A stretch of DNA of 64,000 nucleotides from Dyella sp. EPa41. GTDB taxonomy: Bacteria > Pseudomonadota > Gammaproteobacteria > Xanthomonadales > Rhodanobacteraceae. Location of the stretch: contig NZ_BCPR01000012.1 of assembly GCF_016586165.1 (NCBI RefSeq), positions 19,546 through 83,545 on the forward strand, written 5' to 3'. The translations under genes and the position numbers were made by a program. Below the pieces are notes generated by a model. The model made no database searches and was not told the origin of the DNA. It saw only the letters and a list, made by a program, of their open reading frames with translations. Within the stretch, counting starts at the first letter, position 1, and each line of letters starts with the position of its first letter. Below, piece by piece: positions 9,000 through 18,089 of this stretch.

Positions 9000-9503
9000 C
9001 TATAGCAATACCGGCCGGTCCGGCAGCTCGTCCGGATTGGCCTTGTCGTTGCCAGGGAAATGACGCTTCAGCAGGGCGTGCGCTTCGCTGATGCCATCGA
9101 GACAGCCCTGGCGCCATGCGCCTTGGGCAAAGCTGGCGAGCATGTGGTCGCGCACGGCGTCCCACTCGGCCTGGCTCACCGCGGCGGCGATGCCGCGGTC
9201 GGCCACGATGACGACGCGATGCTCGGCCATCAGCACGTAGAACAGCACGCCGCTGTTGTGTTCGGTGTCCCACACGCGCAACTGCGCGAATACCTGCTGG
9301 GCGCGACGGTCCGCGTCCAACCCTTCCAGCACCGCCATGGGTGCCAGCCGTGATTCGATGGCAAAGCACACTTCACCACGATGCTCACGCTCGCCGTCGG
9401 CGATCGCCACGGTCATCTCGTCCAGCAGAGCGCGGGGGAAACGACGACGCATCTGGAACCAGCCATCGAACAGGTTCAACAGCAGACGTTGGGTGCGCGC
9501 CAT
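9000..9503 (-). CDS. TPM-domain protein, cytosolic-type partner of YgcG/LemA
   Basis: This 167-aa protein is related to the TPM (YgcG) domain but has no signal peptide. Visible family segments are IADGEREHRGEVCFAIESRL, the RVWDTEHNSGVLFYVLM strand region and VIVADRGIAAAVSQAEW. It starts one base after the stop of the preceding TPM gene, so the two are coupled. The lemA / TPM / TPM trio is widespread; the proteins are thought to act at the envelope, but the precise function is unknown. A longer in-frame extension would overlap the glycine-rich tail of the upstream gene and is rejected. Confidence 0.8.
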   Translation of the reverse strand: MARTQRLLLNLFDGWFQMRRRFPRALLDEMTVAIADGEREHRGEVCFAIESRLAPMAVLEGLDADRRAQQVFAQLRVWDTEHNSGVLFYVLMAEHRVVIVADRGIAAAVSQAEWDAVRDHMLASFAQGAWRQGCLDGISEAHALLKRHFPGNDKANPDELPDRPVLL

Positions 9504-9504
9504 G

Positions 9505-10398
9505 TCACCAGCTCCCCGATGAACCACCACCACCGAAACTGCCGCCACCGCCGCTGAAGCCACCGCCTCCACCACCACCGAAGCCGCCTCCGCCACCACC
9601 AAAACCACCGCCGCCCCAGCCGCCGAAACCGCCCCAGCCACCGCCGCCGATGGACCGTCCGGCGCCAGCCGGCAACAGCATCAGCACGCCGCCGATCAAC
9701 GCACCCATGATGCCGGCACCGATCGACGCCGCGAGCAGCCACAGCAGGCCACCCGTCAGCGCCGCGCCCAGTGGCGTGCGCAACCAGATGGCGGAGCGAC
9801 CCAGGATGCCGCGCAGGAAAAACGCGACGAACACGCCGATCAGGAGGATGTGGCCAAAGTCGATGCCGCGTCGCTCGCGGTGGCCGCTTTCCACCGGCGG
9901 CGGCAAGGCCTCGCCGTTCACCAGCTGGGTGAGCGCGCCGAGCGCGTCGTTGATGCCGCCGTAATAGTCGTTGACGCGGAATTTCGGCGCGATGTATTCG
10001 CGGATGATGCGCGCCGTCGCCGCGTCGGGAATCGCGCCTTCGAGTCCATAACCCACTTCGATGCGCACGCGGCGGTCGTTCTTCGCCACCAGCAGCAGCA
10101 AGCCGTCATCCGTGCCCTTGCGGCCGATCTTGTTGGCCTCGGCCACGGCGAGCGAATACTCGGCGATCTCCTGCGGCTGCGTGGTGGGCACCATCAGCAC
10201 CACGAGCTGGGCGCCCTTGGCCTTCTCCAGCGCTACCAGTTGCGCGTCGAGCTGGTCGACCTGCTGTGGCGTGAGCGTGCCGGTGAGGTCGGTGACGTGC
10301 CGGGCGAGCTTGGGTACCTCGTCCGCCGCATGCAGCAGCGCCGGCGACAGCAGGGCCATCGCCAGCACCAGCAGCAGGCGCGTGAAGCGCCGCATCAT
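9505..10398 (-). CDS. TPM-domain membrane protein, YgcG family
   Basis: The 297-aa protein has a signal peptide (MMRRFTRLLLVLAMALLSPALLHA). A TPM domain follows, with HVTDLTGTLTPQQVDQLD, the GRKGTDDGLLLLVAKNDRRV core, and IEVGYGLEGAIPDA. Two or three membrane segments come next, around LLIGVFVAFFLRGIL and LLWLLAASIGAGIMGALIGG. The last 50 residues are almost entirely glycine with F, W and S, a usual trait of this family. It begins 2 bp after the lemA stop. The ATG at 10398 is chosen over a TTG two codons upstream. The function is envelope-related and uncharacterised; the lemA linkage is well conserved. Confidence 0.88.
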   Translation of the reverse strand: MMRRFTRLLLVLAMALLSPALLHAADEVPKLARHVTDLTGTLTPQQVDQLDAQLVALEKAKGAQLVVLMVPTTQPQEIAEYSLAVAEANKIGRKGTDDGLLLLVAKNDRRVRIEVGYGLEGAIPDAATARIIREYIAPKFRVNDYYGGINDALGALTQLVNGEALPPPVESGHRERRGIDFGHILLIGVFVAFFLRGILGRSAIWLRTPLGAALTGGLLWLLAASIGAGIMGALIGGVLMLLPAGAGRSIGGGGWGGFGGWGGGGFGGGGGGFGGGGGGGFSGGGGSFGGGGSSGSW

Positions 10399-10400
10399 GT

Positions 10401-11018
10401 TCAATGCGCCGTGGTGGCCGGCGCGGGCGTGTTGCCGAAATCGACCGTCGGCGCCGTGGAGATCGCCTTCTCGTTATCGACCGAGAAGTTCGGCTTCACC
10501 TGGTAGCCGAACATCTTGGCCGTCAGGTTGTTCGGGAAGGTGCGGATCATCGAGTTGTATTCCTGCACCGACTGCACGTAGCGGTTGCGCGCCACGGTAA
10601 TGCGGTTCTCGGTGCCTTCCAGCTGCGCCTGCAGGTTCTGGAACAGGCCGTCGGCCTTGAGCTGCGGGTAGTTCTCGCTCACCACCATCAGGCGCGACAA
10701 CGCGCTGGACAGCTCGCCCTGCGCCGCCTGGAACTGCTTGAGCTTCTCCGGGTTGTTCAAGTCGTCGGTGGTCAGCTGGGTGCTGCCCACCTTGGCGCGC
10801 GCGTTGGTGACTTCGGTCAGCACCTTTTCTTCGTGCTGCGCGTAGCCCTTTACCGTGTTGACGAGATTGGGCACCAGGTCGGCGCGGCGCTGGTACTGGT
10901 TGAGCACTTCGGACCAGGCTGCCTTGACCGCCTCGTCCTGGCGCTGCATGGCGTTGTAACCGCAGCCCGACAGGCCGGCAACGACCAGCAGCAATACAAG
11001 GGCACGAAGAAGTTTCAT
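10401..11018 (-). CDS. lemA: LemA family lipoprotein
   Basis: The 205-aa protein has a lipoprotein signal with lipobox LSGC about 18 residues in, so it should be acylated and membrane-anchored. A long helical LemA domain follows, with EVLNQYQRRADLVPNLVNTV, VSENYPQLKADGLFQNL and AQLEGTENRITVARNRYV all present. The ATG at 11018 has a GGAG site 7 bp upstream. It heads the lemA-TPM-TPM operon. LemA proteins are conserved, but their biochemical role is not settled. Confidence 0.93.
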   Translation of the reverse strand: MKLLRALVLLLVVAGLSGCGYNAMQRQDEAVKAAWSEVLNQYQRRADLVPNLVNTVKGYAQHEEKVLTEVTNARAKVGSTQLTTDDLNNPEKLKQFQAAQGELSSALSRLMVVSENYPQLKADGLFQNLQAQLEGTENRITVARNRYVQSVQEYNSMIRTFPNNLTAKMFGYQVKPNFSVDNEKAISTAPTVDFGNTPAPATTAH

Positions 11019-11091
11019 GGGGTCGCTCCGATCCGGTGGAGGTGCCATTGCAGCATTCCACCGTGAAGGGCGCAATCTCGGGCATCCAAAG

Positions 11092-11172
11092 GTAGGAGCG
11101 CACCCGGTGCGCGATAAGCCTACGGAGCGGCGACGCCACGAATCTGCGGTCGCGCACTGGGTGCGCTCCTGC
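11092..11172. repeat. REP-type palindromic repeat, copy 2
   Basis: TAGGAGCGCACCCGGTGCGCGA at 11093-11114 and the near-complement at 11150-11171 form an inverted pair with a 35-bp spacer. It matches copy 1 at 8.9 kb, with the two arms in the opposite order. It lies between lemA and dgkA. Confidence 0.83.
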
Positions 11173-11183
11173 AAGAGCGGGTT

Positions 11184-11555
11184 TCAGCCCAGGCGGGGCC
11201 AGAGGATGAGGCCCCAGCTCAGCGCGGTGAGCATCAGCAGCAGGAATACGGCGGCCGAGCCCATGTCCTTGGCCCGTCCCGCCAACTCGTGAAACTCGGG
11301 GCTGACCTTGTCCACCACGGCTTCGACGGCCGAATTGAGCAGCTCGGCCGACAGGACCAGGATGGGCGGCAGGACCAGGGCGATCTTCTCCAGCGGCCCG
11401 TTGCCGAGCCACAACCCCAGGGGCACCAGCACCACGGCGAGGCACACTTCCAGCCGGAACGAGGCTTCATGCACCCAGCCCGCCCGCAGGCCCTTCATGG
11501 ACCACTTGAAGGCATTCCAGATCTGTCGGGGTCCGCGAAAACCGGTGGCGGCCAT
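11184..11555 (-). CDS. dgkA: Diacylglycerol kinase
   Basis: DgkA is a small trimeric inner-membrane kinase that phosphorylates diacylglycerol to phosphatidic acid, recycling lipid left by envelope glycan synthesis. The 123-aa protein has the usual N-terminal amphipathic helix and three membrane helices. Its signature is LNSAVEAVVDKVSPEFHELAGRAKD, split here as LLNSAVEAVVDKV and HELAGRAKDMGSAAV. Length is typical. The ATG at 11555 yields MAATGFRGPRQIWNAFKWS, like other family members. It is monocistronic between a REP palindrome and the divergent peptide transporter. Confidence 0.95.
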   Translation of the reverse strand: MAATGFRGPRQIWNAFKWSMKGLRAGWVHEASFRLEVCLAVVLVPLGLWLGNGPLEKIALVLPPILVLSAELLNSAVEAVVDKVSPEFHELAGRAKDMGSAAVFLLLMLTALSWGLILWPRLG

Positions 11556-11785
11556 GGTGTTGTCCTCGTGAGCTCGCGGCCGGGCCGCACCCGTCCGGCG
11601 GGCATAAGCCCACAATGATGCCACAGCCCGCCCCGACCGTTCGCGTCGCAGTTTCCTGCTTGCGGCGTCGCAACGAGACCTGAATGACGGATCGGTTACC
11701 CTTCACGGGTTTTTGTGACCCATTTCCGGGTGACGCGAGCCGACCGCCTGGCGGTCGATGTATGAACCGCAGTACGGACATTTGA

Positions 11786-13318
11786 ATGGCAACCCAGAAT
11801 CCACCGGTCTCCCAGACCCGCTCGTTCAGCACCGTGTTCCTGATCGAGATGTGGGAGCGCTTCGGCTTCTACGGCATGCAGGTGCTCATGGTCACCTACA
11901 TGATGAAGAAGCTCGGCTTCATCGACACCAAGGCCAACCTCGTGTGGGGCGCGGCCGCCGCGCTGATCTACGCCACCCCCGCCATCGGCGGCTGGGTGGG
12001 CGACAAGCTCATCGGCACCCGCCGCACCATGGTCGTCGGCGCCGTCGTGCTGGCCCTTGGCTACATGATGCTGTGGATTCCCTCGGACAACCCGACGCTG
12101 CTGTACTGCGCGCTCGGCGTGATCATCGTCGGCAACGGCTTCTTCAAGCCCAATGCCGGCAACCTGGTACGCAAGATCTACGAGGGCGACGACGTCCGCA
12201 TCGACAGCGCCTTCACCATCTACTACATGGCGGTGAACGTCGGCTCGATGGTCTCGATGACGGCCACGCCGTGGATCCGCGATTACGTCGGCGCGCACTA
12301 CGGCGATGCGATGGGCTGGCATACCGCGTTCGGCGCCTGCGCCGTGGGCCTGGCGCTCGGCCTGGCCAATTACTCGCTGATGCACCGCACGCTGGCGCAC
12401 ATCGGTTCTCCCGCCGACGAACAGAAGCTGCAAATGAACCGCGTGCTCGCGCTGTTCGCCGCATCGCTGGTGCTGGTGCTCGTCTCCGCCTTCATCCTGC
12501 AGAGCCTGCTGGCCGCGAAGATCTGCGTGTATCTCGCGGGCATCGTGATCCTGGGCATCTTCGTGCACCTGATCCGCCATGCCGAGAAGAGCGAACGCGC
12601 CGGCCTGATCGCCGCGCTGGTGCTGACGGTGCAGACCATCTTCTTCTTCATCTTCTACGCGCAGATGGCGACCTCGCTGAACCTGTTCGCGCAGAAGAAC
12701 GTGAACCTCTCGTTCGACGTGTTCGGCGTGCACCTGTTCAACTGGATTCCCGAGCAGTACCAGAACCTCAACGCGATCTGGATCGTGGTGCTGAGCCCGG
12801 TGCTGGTGGCGATGTACAACACGCTCGGGCGCGTGGGCAAGGATCCGTCGGTGGCGGCCAAGTTCGCCTTCGGCTTCGCCGCGGTGGCGCTGGGCTTCTT
12901 CATGTACGGCTTCGGCGCGCTGAGCGCCGTCGATGGCCAGGTGTCGTCCTGGACGATGATCTGGGGCTACGGCCTGTACTCGCTGGGCGAGCTGCTGGTG
13001 AGCGGCCTGGGCCTGGCGATGATCGCGCGCTACGTGCCGGCCCGCATGGGCGGCTTCATGATGGGTGCCTACTACGTGGCCGTGGGCATCTCGCAGTACC
13101 TGGGCAGCGTGGTGGCCAATCTCGCCGCGATGCCGGAGAACATCAGCAGCCCGGTCGAGTCGCTCAACATCTACGTGAGCCTGTTCAACAAGCTCGGCTT
13201 CGTCGGCGTGGGCTGCACCGTGATCGCGCTGGTGATGCTGCCGCTGATGAACCGACTCTCCCGCAGTCACGCCGAAGCGCACACGCCGCTGCCGGCCGTG
13301 CACAGCGAAGAGGTTTGA
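11786..13318 (+). CDS. Proton-coupled oligopeptide transporter, POT/PTR2 family
   Basis: This is a 510-aa polytopic major-facilitator protein that should import di- and tripeptides with protons. The POT signature EMWERFGFYGMQVLMVTYM (the ExxERFxFYG motif) lies near residue 19. The NAGNLVRKIYEGDD and FTIYYMAVNVGSMV segments and about twelve to fourteen hydrophobic helices follow. A start at 11786 gives a short hydrophilic lead. A hairpin terminator lies directly downstream. Xanthomonadales encode several such transporters; the exact peptide range is not deducible. Confidence 0.93.
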   Translation: MATQNPPVSQTRSFSTVFLIEMWERFGFYGMQVLMVTYMMKKLGFIDTKANLVWGAAAALIYATPAIGGWVGDKLIGTRRTMVVGAVVLALGYMMLWIPSDNPTLLYCALGVIIVGNGFFKPNAGNLVRKIYEGDDVRIDSAFTIYYMAVNVGSMVSMTATPWIRDYVGAHYGDAMGWHTAFGACAVGLALGLANYSLMHRTLAHIGSPADEQKLQMNRVLALFAASLVLVLVSAFILQSLLAAKICVYLAGIVILGIFVHLIRHAEKSERAGLIAALVLTVQTIFFFIFYAQMATSLNLFAQKNVNLSFDVFGVHLFNWIPEQYQNLNAIWIVVLSPVLVAMYNTLGRVGKDPSVAAKFAFGFAAVALGFFMYGFGALSAVDGQVSSWTMIWGYGLYSLGELLVSGLGLAMIARYVPARMGGFMMGAYYVAVGISQYLGSVVANLAAMPENISSPVESLNIYVSLFNKLGFVGVGCTVIALVMLPLMNRLSRSHAEAHTPLPAVHSEEV

Positions 13319-13324
13319 CCCTAC

Positions 13325-13357
13325 CGATGCCCGCCCTCCGGCGGGCATCGTCGTTTT
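13325..13357 (+). terminator. Probable terminator after the POT transporter
   Basis: A perfect 11-bp stem CGATGCCCGCC / GGCGGGCATCG with loop CTCC is followed by TCGTTTT. The U-tract is short, so efficiency is uncertain. Confidence 0.7.
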
Positions 13358-13428
13358 GGGCGCGACGCATGGACGCACCGGGCTGTTCCGAACCGAGGTG
13401 ACGGCGCAAACCTACTACTATCGCGCCC

Positions 13429-14706
13429 ATGGAACGGTCCCATTCCCAGCAGCGCATCGGCCCCCGCCCCCTCTTCCGCAGCCTCGCCTGGCTGCGCATC
13501 TGCGCCATTGCCGGCCAGAGCGCCGCCGTGCTGGTCTGTGCGCTGTGGATGCACCTGGACATCCCGCTGTTGCCGCTGCTGGTCGGCATCTGCTCGCTGG
13601 CGGTGTTCGCGGTGTTCGCCGCCTGGCGGCTCACGCAGCCCTGGCCGATCAAGCAATGGGAAACCATCCTGCACGTGGCCGTGGATACGCTGATCCTCGG
13701 TTACCTGCTCCATTTCACCGGCGGCGCGAGCAATCCGTTCATCACCCTGCTGATCATCCCGATCGCCCTCACCGCAGCGGCGCTGCCGGTCAGCGCCGTG
13801 CTGTCGGTCGCCTCGCTGGTGGGCGCGGCCTACGTGATGCTGCTGTTCTGGTACGTGCCGCTGCCCGCGCCCATGCACGGCGAAACGGCCTACGGTTTCT
13901 CGCTGCACGTGCTCGGCATGGGCGTGAACTTCGTGATCATGGCCCTGCTGCTCGGCTTCTTCACCAAGCGCCTCGCGCGGTCTTTGCGCTTCCAGCAGCT
14001 GGAAGTGCAACGCGTGCGCGAGCGTGCCCTGCGTGACGAAGGCATCCTCGCCATCGCCACCCAGGCCGCCGGCGCGGCGCACGAGCTGAATACGCCCTTG
14101 GCCACCATGCGCACGCTGCTGCCCGAGTTGCGTCGCGAGCACGCGGACGACAAGGCGCTTGCCGAAGACCTGGAGCTGCTGGAAGGCCAGGTCGATCGCT
14201 GCCGCACGATCCTTCGCGAGATGGTGGCGTTCGGCAAGGCCCAGCTTTCGCAGGAGCCCGAACTGCTGACGGTGGACCGCTTCATCCACGGCTGCCTGGA
14301 GCGCTTCCAGTTGCTGCGACCCGAAGCCGATCTCTCCGTGGCCATGGACCAGGAAGCGGCGCGCACGGTGTTGCGCACGCCACCCGGCCTGCGCCATGCG
14401 CTGCTGAACCTGCTCAACAACGCGGCCGACGCCTCTGCGATCAACCACTCGCAGGCCGTCGCCCTGACCGTGCGCAGCGATGGCGACTGGCTGGAGTTGA
14501 TCGTGATCGACCACGGGCCGGGCTTTACCGATACCGACGAACTGGGCGTGCTGGGACAGTCACGCAAGCAGACCGGCCTCGGTATCGGCCTGGCGCTGGC
14601 CGAAGCCACCGCCGAGCGCCTCGAGGGCGAACTGACCGCCAGCAACACCGGCAGCGGCGCCCAGATGCGGTTGCGCCTGCCCCTGACGGTGGTAGCCGCG
14701 CCATAA
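13429..14706 (+). CDS. regB: Redox-type sensor histidine kinase, RegB/PrrB-like
   Basis: The 425-aa kinase has about six membrane helices. The quinone-linked heptad of RegB/PrrB proteins is present as FTGGASNPF after the third or fourth helix. The H-box is AAHELNTPLATM, the N-box LLNLLNNAADAS, and the G-boxes are DHGPGF and TGLGIGLALAEA, all intact. A cysteine in EGQVDRCRTILREM sits between H- and N-box, where RegB has its redox-active cysteine; the equivalence is inferred. RegB senses the respiratory redox state and phosphorylates RegA. The partner regulator gene follows at 14808, with a possible operator between the two. Confidence 0.85.
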   Translation: MERSHSQQRIGPRPLFRSLAWLRICAIAGQSAAVLVCALWMHLDIPLLPLLVGICSLAVFAVFAAWRLTQPWPIKQWETILHVAVDTLILGYLLHFTGGASNPFITLLIIPIALTAAALPVSAVLSVASLVGAAYVMLLFWYVPLPAPMHGETAYGFSLHVLGMGVNFVIMALLLGFFTKRLARSLRFQQLEVQRVRERALRDEGILAIATQAAGAAHELNTPLATMRTLLPELRREHADDKALAEDLELLEGQVDRCRTILREMVAFGKAQLSQEPELLTVDRFIHGCLERFQLLRPEADLSVAMDQEAARTVLRTPPGLRHALLNLLNNAADASAINHSQAVALTVRSDGDWLELIVIDHGPGFTDTDELGVLGQSRKQTGLGIGLALAEATAERLEGELTASNTGSGAQMRLRLPLTVVAAP

Positions 14707-14712
14707 TCAGAT

Positions 14713-14743
14713 GTGGCGGATAGCCACAGTGGCACATGGCCAC
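14713..14743. promoter_or_regulatory. Tandem dyad GTGGC-N5-GCCAC, candidate operator of regA
   Basis: Two perfect inverted repeats follow one another: GTGGC-GGATA-GCCAC at 14713-14727 and GTGGC-ACATG-GCCAC at 14729-14743, a 16-bp repeat period. They sit between the regB stop and the regA start. The pattern is loosely like RegA/PrrA-type sites (GC-rich half-sites with a 5-6 bp spacer). Autoregulation is inference. Confidence 0.5.
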
Positions 14744-14807
14744 ATGTGCATGCGTTGCCGCAGCGGTGAGAATGTGCTCGTCCGGCCACCGTGCCGTGGA
14801 GACCCCC

Positions 14808-15371
14808 ATGAGCGACCAGCAACTCCTGATCATTGATGACGACGCCACCTTCGCCCGTGTCCTTGCGCGCGCACTCAGCTCGCGTGGGTTCGAGGTGATC
14901 ACCGCCAGCAACGCCGATGAAGCGCGCGCCCTGACCCGGCGGCACCAGCCGCGTTACTGCGTGCTCGACCTGAAGCTGGGCGAGGAAAACGGCCTACGCC
15001 TGATTCCCGAACTGCAGGCACTGGTACCGGAAATCCGCGTCCTGCTGCTTACCGGCTACGCCTCGATCGCCACCGCCGTGGAAGCGATCAAGCGCGGCGC
15101 GCACGACTACCTGGCCAAGCCGGTCGACGCCGACGCCGTGGTTCGCGCCCTGCTCGACGGCGACACCAGCACCGGTGACGACGATGTGGTCGATGCCCCT
15201 GAAGCACCGCTCGCCTTGCGCCGCCTCGAGTGGGAGCACATTCAGCGCGTGCTGACCGAGTGCGACGGCAACATCTCCGAGACCGCGCGCCGCCTGGGCA
15301 TGCATCGCCGCACGCTGCAGCGCAAGCTCAGCAAGCACCCGGTGCGCGAGCGTCCCGACGCTGACGATTGA
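14808..15371 (+). CDS. regA: Response regulator, RegA/PrrA/RoxR-like
   Basis: The 187-aa protein has an N-terminal receiver, with acidic LIIDDD, the phospho-accepting Asp in YCVLDLKLGEENGL, and Lys in HDYLAKPVDADAV. The C-terminal Fis-type helix-turn-helix reads ISETARRLGMHRRTLQRKL. This receiver plus Fis-HTH layout without an ATPase domain is typical of RegA/PrrA/ActR, which controls respiratory and redox genes. The ATG at 14808 has GGAG upstream; a longer frame start is unlikely. It is paired with the RegB-like kinase but separated by a 101-bp gap with tandem dyads. Confidence 0.88.
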   Translation: MSDQQLLIIDDDATFARVLARALSSRGFEVITASNADEARALTRRHQPRYCVLDLKLGEENGLRLIPELQALVPEIRVLLLTGYASIATAVEAIKRGAHDYLAKPVDADAVVRALLDGDTSTGDDDVVDAPEAPLALRRLEWEHIQRVLTECDGNISETARRLGMHRRTLQRKLSKHPVRERPDADD

Positions 15372-15434
15372 TGGTCTGCCCGTGCGAGGCCGTGGCGGTG
15401 TCCACCGCCTTGGCCTGGTGCGCCCGACTCGCCG

Positions 15435-16478
15435 TCAAGGCTGATTCGACGAATTGTCCGCCGGCAACGGCTCGGTCGTGCCGTCGTCTTCGTCGCCATA
15501 GATCGCCACGTGCGGCACGCCATCGGCCCCGATCCAGCCGCGATACATGCCGTCGGTGTTGAACGGCATGGCGATGGTGCCGTTGCTGTCCAGCGCGATG
15601 GCGCCGCCGTTGCCGCCCATCGAGGGAATTTCCTGGTTGATCACCTCGGCCGCTGCGCGCCTCAGCGGCACGCGCATCTGCGTCACCCGCATGCAGATTT
15701 CATGCGCCGCCACGGTGCGCAGGTAGTACTCGCCCCAGCCCGTGCCTGATACCGCGCAACCGGAATTGGCGTAGGTGCCGGCGCCGATGATCGGCGAGTC
15801 GCCGATGCGCCCCCAGCGCTTGTCGTTCATGCCGCCCGTCGAGGTACCCGCGGCCAGGTGCCCTTCGGCATCCAGCGCCACGGCGCCCACGGTACCGAAA
15901 TGTTTGGCCGTCTCGACGTCCGAATGCCTGACCTTGTCGGCATCTTCCTTGAGCGCCTTCTGCAGTTGCTGCCAGCGCTCCTCGGTGCGGAAGTAGGAAG
16001 GGTCGACCAGCTCGACGCCGACGCTCTTGGCGAACGCCTCCGCGCCGTCTCCCACCAGCATCACATGGTCGGATTTCTCCATCACGGCGCGGGCGAGAAG
16101 GATGGGATTCTTCACCCGGTGCACGCCGGCCACCGAGCCGGCGCCAAGCGTCGCGCCGTCCATGATGGCCGCGTCCAGCTCGTTCTTGCCGTCGTGCGTG
16201 AACACCGAGCCCTTGCCGGCGTTGAAGTTGGGATCGTCCTCGAGCACGGTGATCGCCGCGGAGACGGCATCCACCGCCGCCTTGCCGGATTTCAGCTGCG
16301 CATAGCCCTTCTGCAGCGCCTGCGTCAGCGCCGCGCGCACCGCCTTTTCCCTGGCCGGGCTCATCTCGCGCTTGATCACCCCGGCGCCGCCGTGGATCAC
16401 GAGAACGGGCGCGGCGGCATGGCTCATGGACGCGATTCCCAGCGCCGCCATGGCGGCGACAAGACGGCAGGACTTCAC
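15435..16478 (-). CDS. iaaA: Isoaspartyl peptidase / L-asparaginase, Ntn-hydrolase type, exported
   Basis: A 347-aa plant-type asparaginase that should self-cleave and remove isoaspartyl residues from peptides. The N-terminal segment is [15 protein letters not shown]. The nucleophilic threonine lies in [11 protein letters not shown] (about residue 196), where autoproteolysis makes alpha and beta chains. The beta chain shows [20 protein letters not shown] and the IIGAGTYAN motif. A signal peptide ([21 protein letters not shown]) predicts periplasmic location. The start is a GTG at 16478 with GGGAG upstream; the longer frame extends into the divergent gene and is not credible. Confidence 0.9.
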   Translation of the reverse strand: MKSCRLVAAMAALGIASMSHAAAPVLVIHGGAGVIKREMSPAREKAVRAALTQALQKGYAQLKSGKAAVDAVSAAITVLEDDPNFNAGKGSVFTHDGKNELDAAIMDGATLGAGSVAGVHRVKNPILLARAVMEKSDHVMLVGDGAEAFAKSVGVELVDPSYFRTEERWQQLQKALKEDADKVRHSDVETAKHFGTVGAVALDAEGHLAAGTSTGGMNDKRWGRIGDSPIIGAGTYANSGCAVSGTGWGEYYLRTVAAHEICMRVTQMRVPLRRAAAEVINQEIPSMGGNGGAIALDSNGTIAMPFNTDGMYRGWIGADGVPHVAIYGDEDDGTTEPLPADNSSNQP

Positions 16479-16655
16479 AGACGGTACTCCCCTAGCTTTG
16501 GCCGGAGTATATCCAGCGCCTGCACCATCCTCATCCGGATGGTGGACCGGGCCCGTTACCGCGTTTTTCAGGGCCTTGGACCTTGGTACAACGTGAGCGG
16601 CCGGCATTCCGTCGTATCCTTGGAAGCTGGCTATCCCTGCAAGAAGGCACCAGCA

Positions 16656-18008
16656 ATGGACAAGGTTTATGCAAGCGCGGCGCAAGCTCTCGACGGGCTG
16701 CTGTTCGACGACATGACCATCGCCGCCGGCGGCTTCGGCCTCTGCGGCATCCCCGAGAACCTGATCGCGGCGCTGCTGAAAGCCGGAACCAAGGGGCTCA
16801 CCATTGTCGGCAACAACGCCGGCGTGGATGACTTCGGCATGGGCCCGCTGCTCAAGACCCGCCAGGTGAAGCGCGTGTACGCCTCCTACGTGGGCGAAAA
16901 CAAGGAATTCGAACGCCAGGTGCTGGCCGGCGAGCTGGAATTGCATCTGGTGCCGCAGGGCACGCTGGCCGAGAAGCTGCGCGCGGGCGGCGCCGGCATC
17001 CCCGGCTTCTATACCCGCACCGCCTTCGGCACCAAGCTCGCCGAGGGCAAGGAAACCAAGGTCTTCGACGGCAAGGAATACGTGCTGGAGGAAGCCATCC
17101 ACGCCGACGTGTCGATCGTGAAGGCATGGAAGGGCGATCGCCTCGGCAACCTGGTGTTCCGCAAGACCGCGCGCAACTTCAACCCGATGATCGCCACCTG
17201 CGGCAAGGTCTGCGTCGCGGAAGTGGAAGAGCTGGTGGAAGTGGGCACGCTGGAGCCCGACAACATCCACGTGCCGGGCATCTACGTCGACCGCATCATC
17301 CAGGGGCCCTCGTACGAGAAGCGCATCGAGTTCCGCACCATCGCCGGCGCCAACACCGGCAAGGAAAGCCCGATCCGCACGGCGATGGCGCAGCGCGCCG
17401 CCAAGGAGCTGCAGGACGGTTTCTACGTGAACCTGGGCATCGGCATCCCCACGCTCGTTGCGAACTACATCCCGCCGGGCATGGACGTCACGCTGCAATC
17501 GGAGAACGGCCTGCTCGGCATCGGCCCGTTCCCGGACGACGCGCATGTGGACCCGGACCTGATCAACGCCGGCAAACAGACCATCACCACCCTGCCCGGC
17601 TCGAGCTTCTTCTCCAGCGCCGAGTCGTTCGCGATGATCCGCGGCGGCCACATCGACCTGTCGATCCTCGGCGGCCTGGAAGTGTCCTGCACCGGCGACC
17701 TCGCCAACTGGATGGTCCCCGGCAAGATGGTAAAGGGCCCCGGTGGCGCCATGGACCTGGTCAGCGGCGTGAAGCGCGTGGTGGTGCTGATGGAACACAC
17801 CGCGAAGGACGGCTCGCCCAAGATCAAGAACCAGTGCGACCTGCCCATCACCGGCAAGGAATGCGTGGACCTGATCATCACCGACCTGTGCGTGTTCTCG
17901 GTGGAAAAGGGCCAGGGCCTCACCCTGATCGAGCTGCACGACGGCGTGACGCTTGAGGATGTGAAGGCCAAGACGGGGTGTGCGTTCGCCGTCTCGCCCG
18001 AGCTATAA
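16656..18008 (+). CDS. 3-oxoacid CoA-transferase, fused A and B subunits
   Basis: The 450-aa protein joins both subunits of a family I CoA-transferase, like mitochondrial SCOT. It moves CoA between succinyl-CoA and a 3-oxoacid such as acetoacetate in ketone-body use. The A part has [20 protein letters not shown] and [15 protein letters not shown]. The B part begins near residue 245 ([19 protein letters not shown]) and holds the catalytic glutamate in [13 protein letters not shown]. In bacteria these are commonly two genes (scoA, scoB); a single-chain form is less frequent. The ATG at 16656 is chosen because family members begin [16 protein letters not shown]. It is divergent from the isoaspartyl peptidase. 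Confidence 0.93.
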   Translation: MDKVYASAAQALDGLLFDDMTIAAGGFGLCGIPENLIAALLKAGTKGLTIVGNNAGVDDFGMGPLLKTRQVKRVYASYVGENKEFERQVLAGELELHLVPQGTLAEKLRAGGAGIPGFYTRTAFGTKLAEGKETKVFDGKEYVLEEAIHADVSIVKAWKGDRLGNLVFRKTARNFNPMIATCGKVCVAEVEELVEVGTLEPDNIHVPGIYVDRIIQGPSYEKRIEFRTIAGANTGKESPIRTAMAQRAAKELQDGFYVNLGIGIPTLVANYIPPGMDVTLQSENGLLGIGPFPDDAHVDPDLINAGKQTITTLPGSSFFSSAESFAMIRGGHIDLSILGGLEVSCTGDLANWMVPGKMVKGPGGAMDLVSGVKRVVVLMEHTAKDGSPKIKNQCDLPITGKECVDLIITDLCVFSVEKGQGLTLIELHDGVTLEDVKAKTGCAFAVSPEL

Positions 18009-18089
18009 ACCCTTCCCCCAACGTTCTGTCGTAACATGGGGCCGGGCCGGCAGGCCGCTCCGCAAGAACGCGGAACCAAGGGGGAAACA

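Noticed and set aside
9505..9660. Frameshift or assembly artefact in the glycine/tryptophan-rich stretch
   Set aside because: A Gly-rich tail is a normal feature of YgcG-family TPM proteins, and the frame stays open to a coupled downstream gene.
8901..11172. CRISPR array from the repeated REP cores
   Set aside because: Only isolated inverted pairs more than 2 kb apart, no regular direct repeats with spacers, and no cas genes.
15435..17939. 834-codon frame that fuses the isoaspartyl peptidase with sequence antisense to the CoA-transferase
   Set aside because: Only the last 347 codons show the peptidase; a GTG with a ribosome site and signal peptide sets the real start at 16478.
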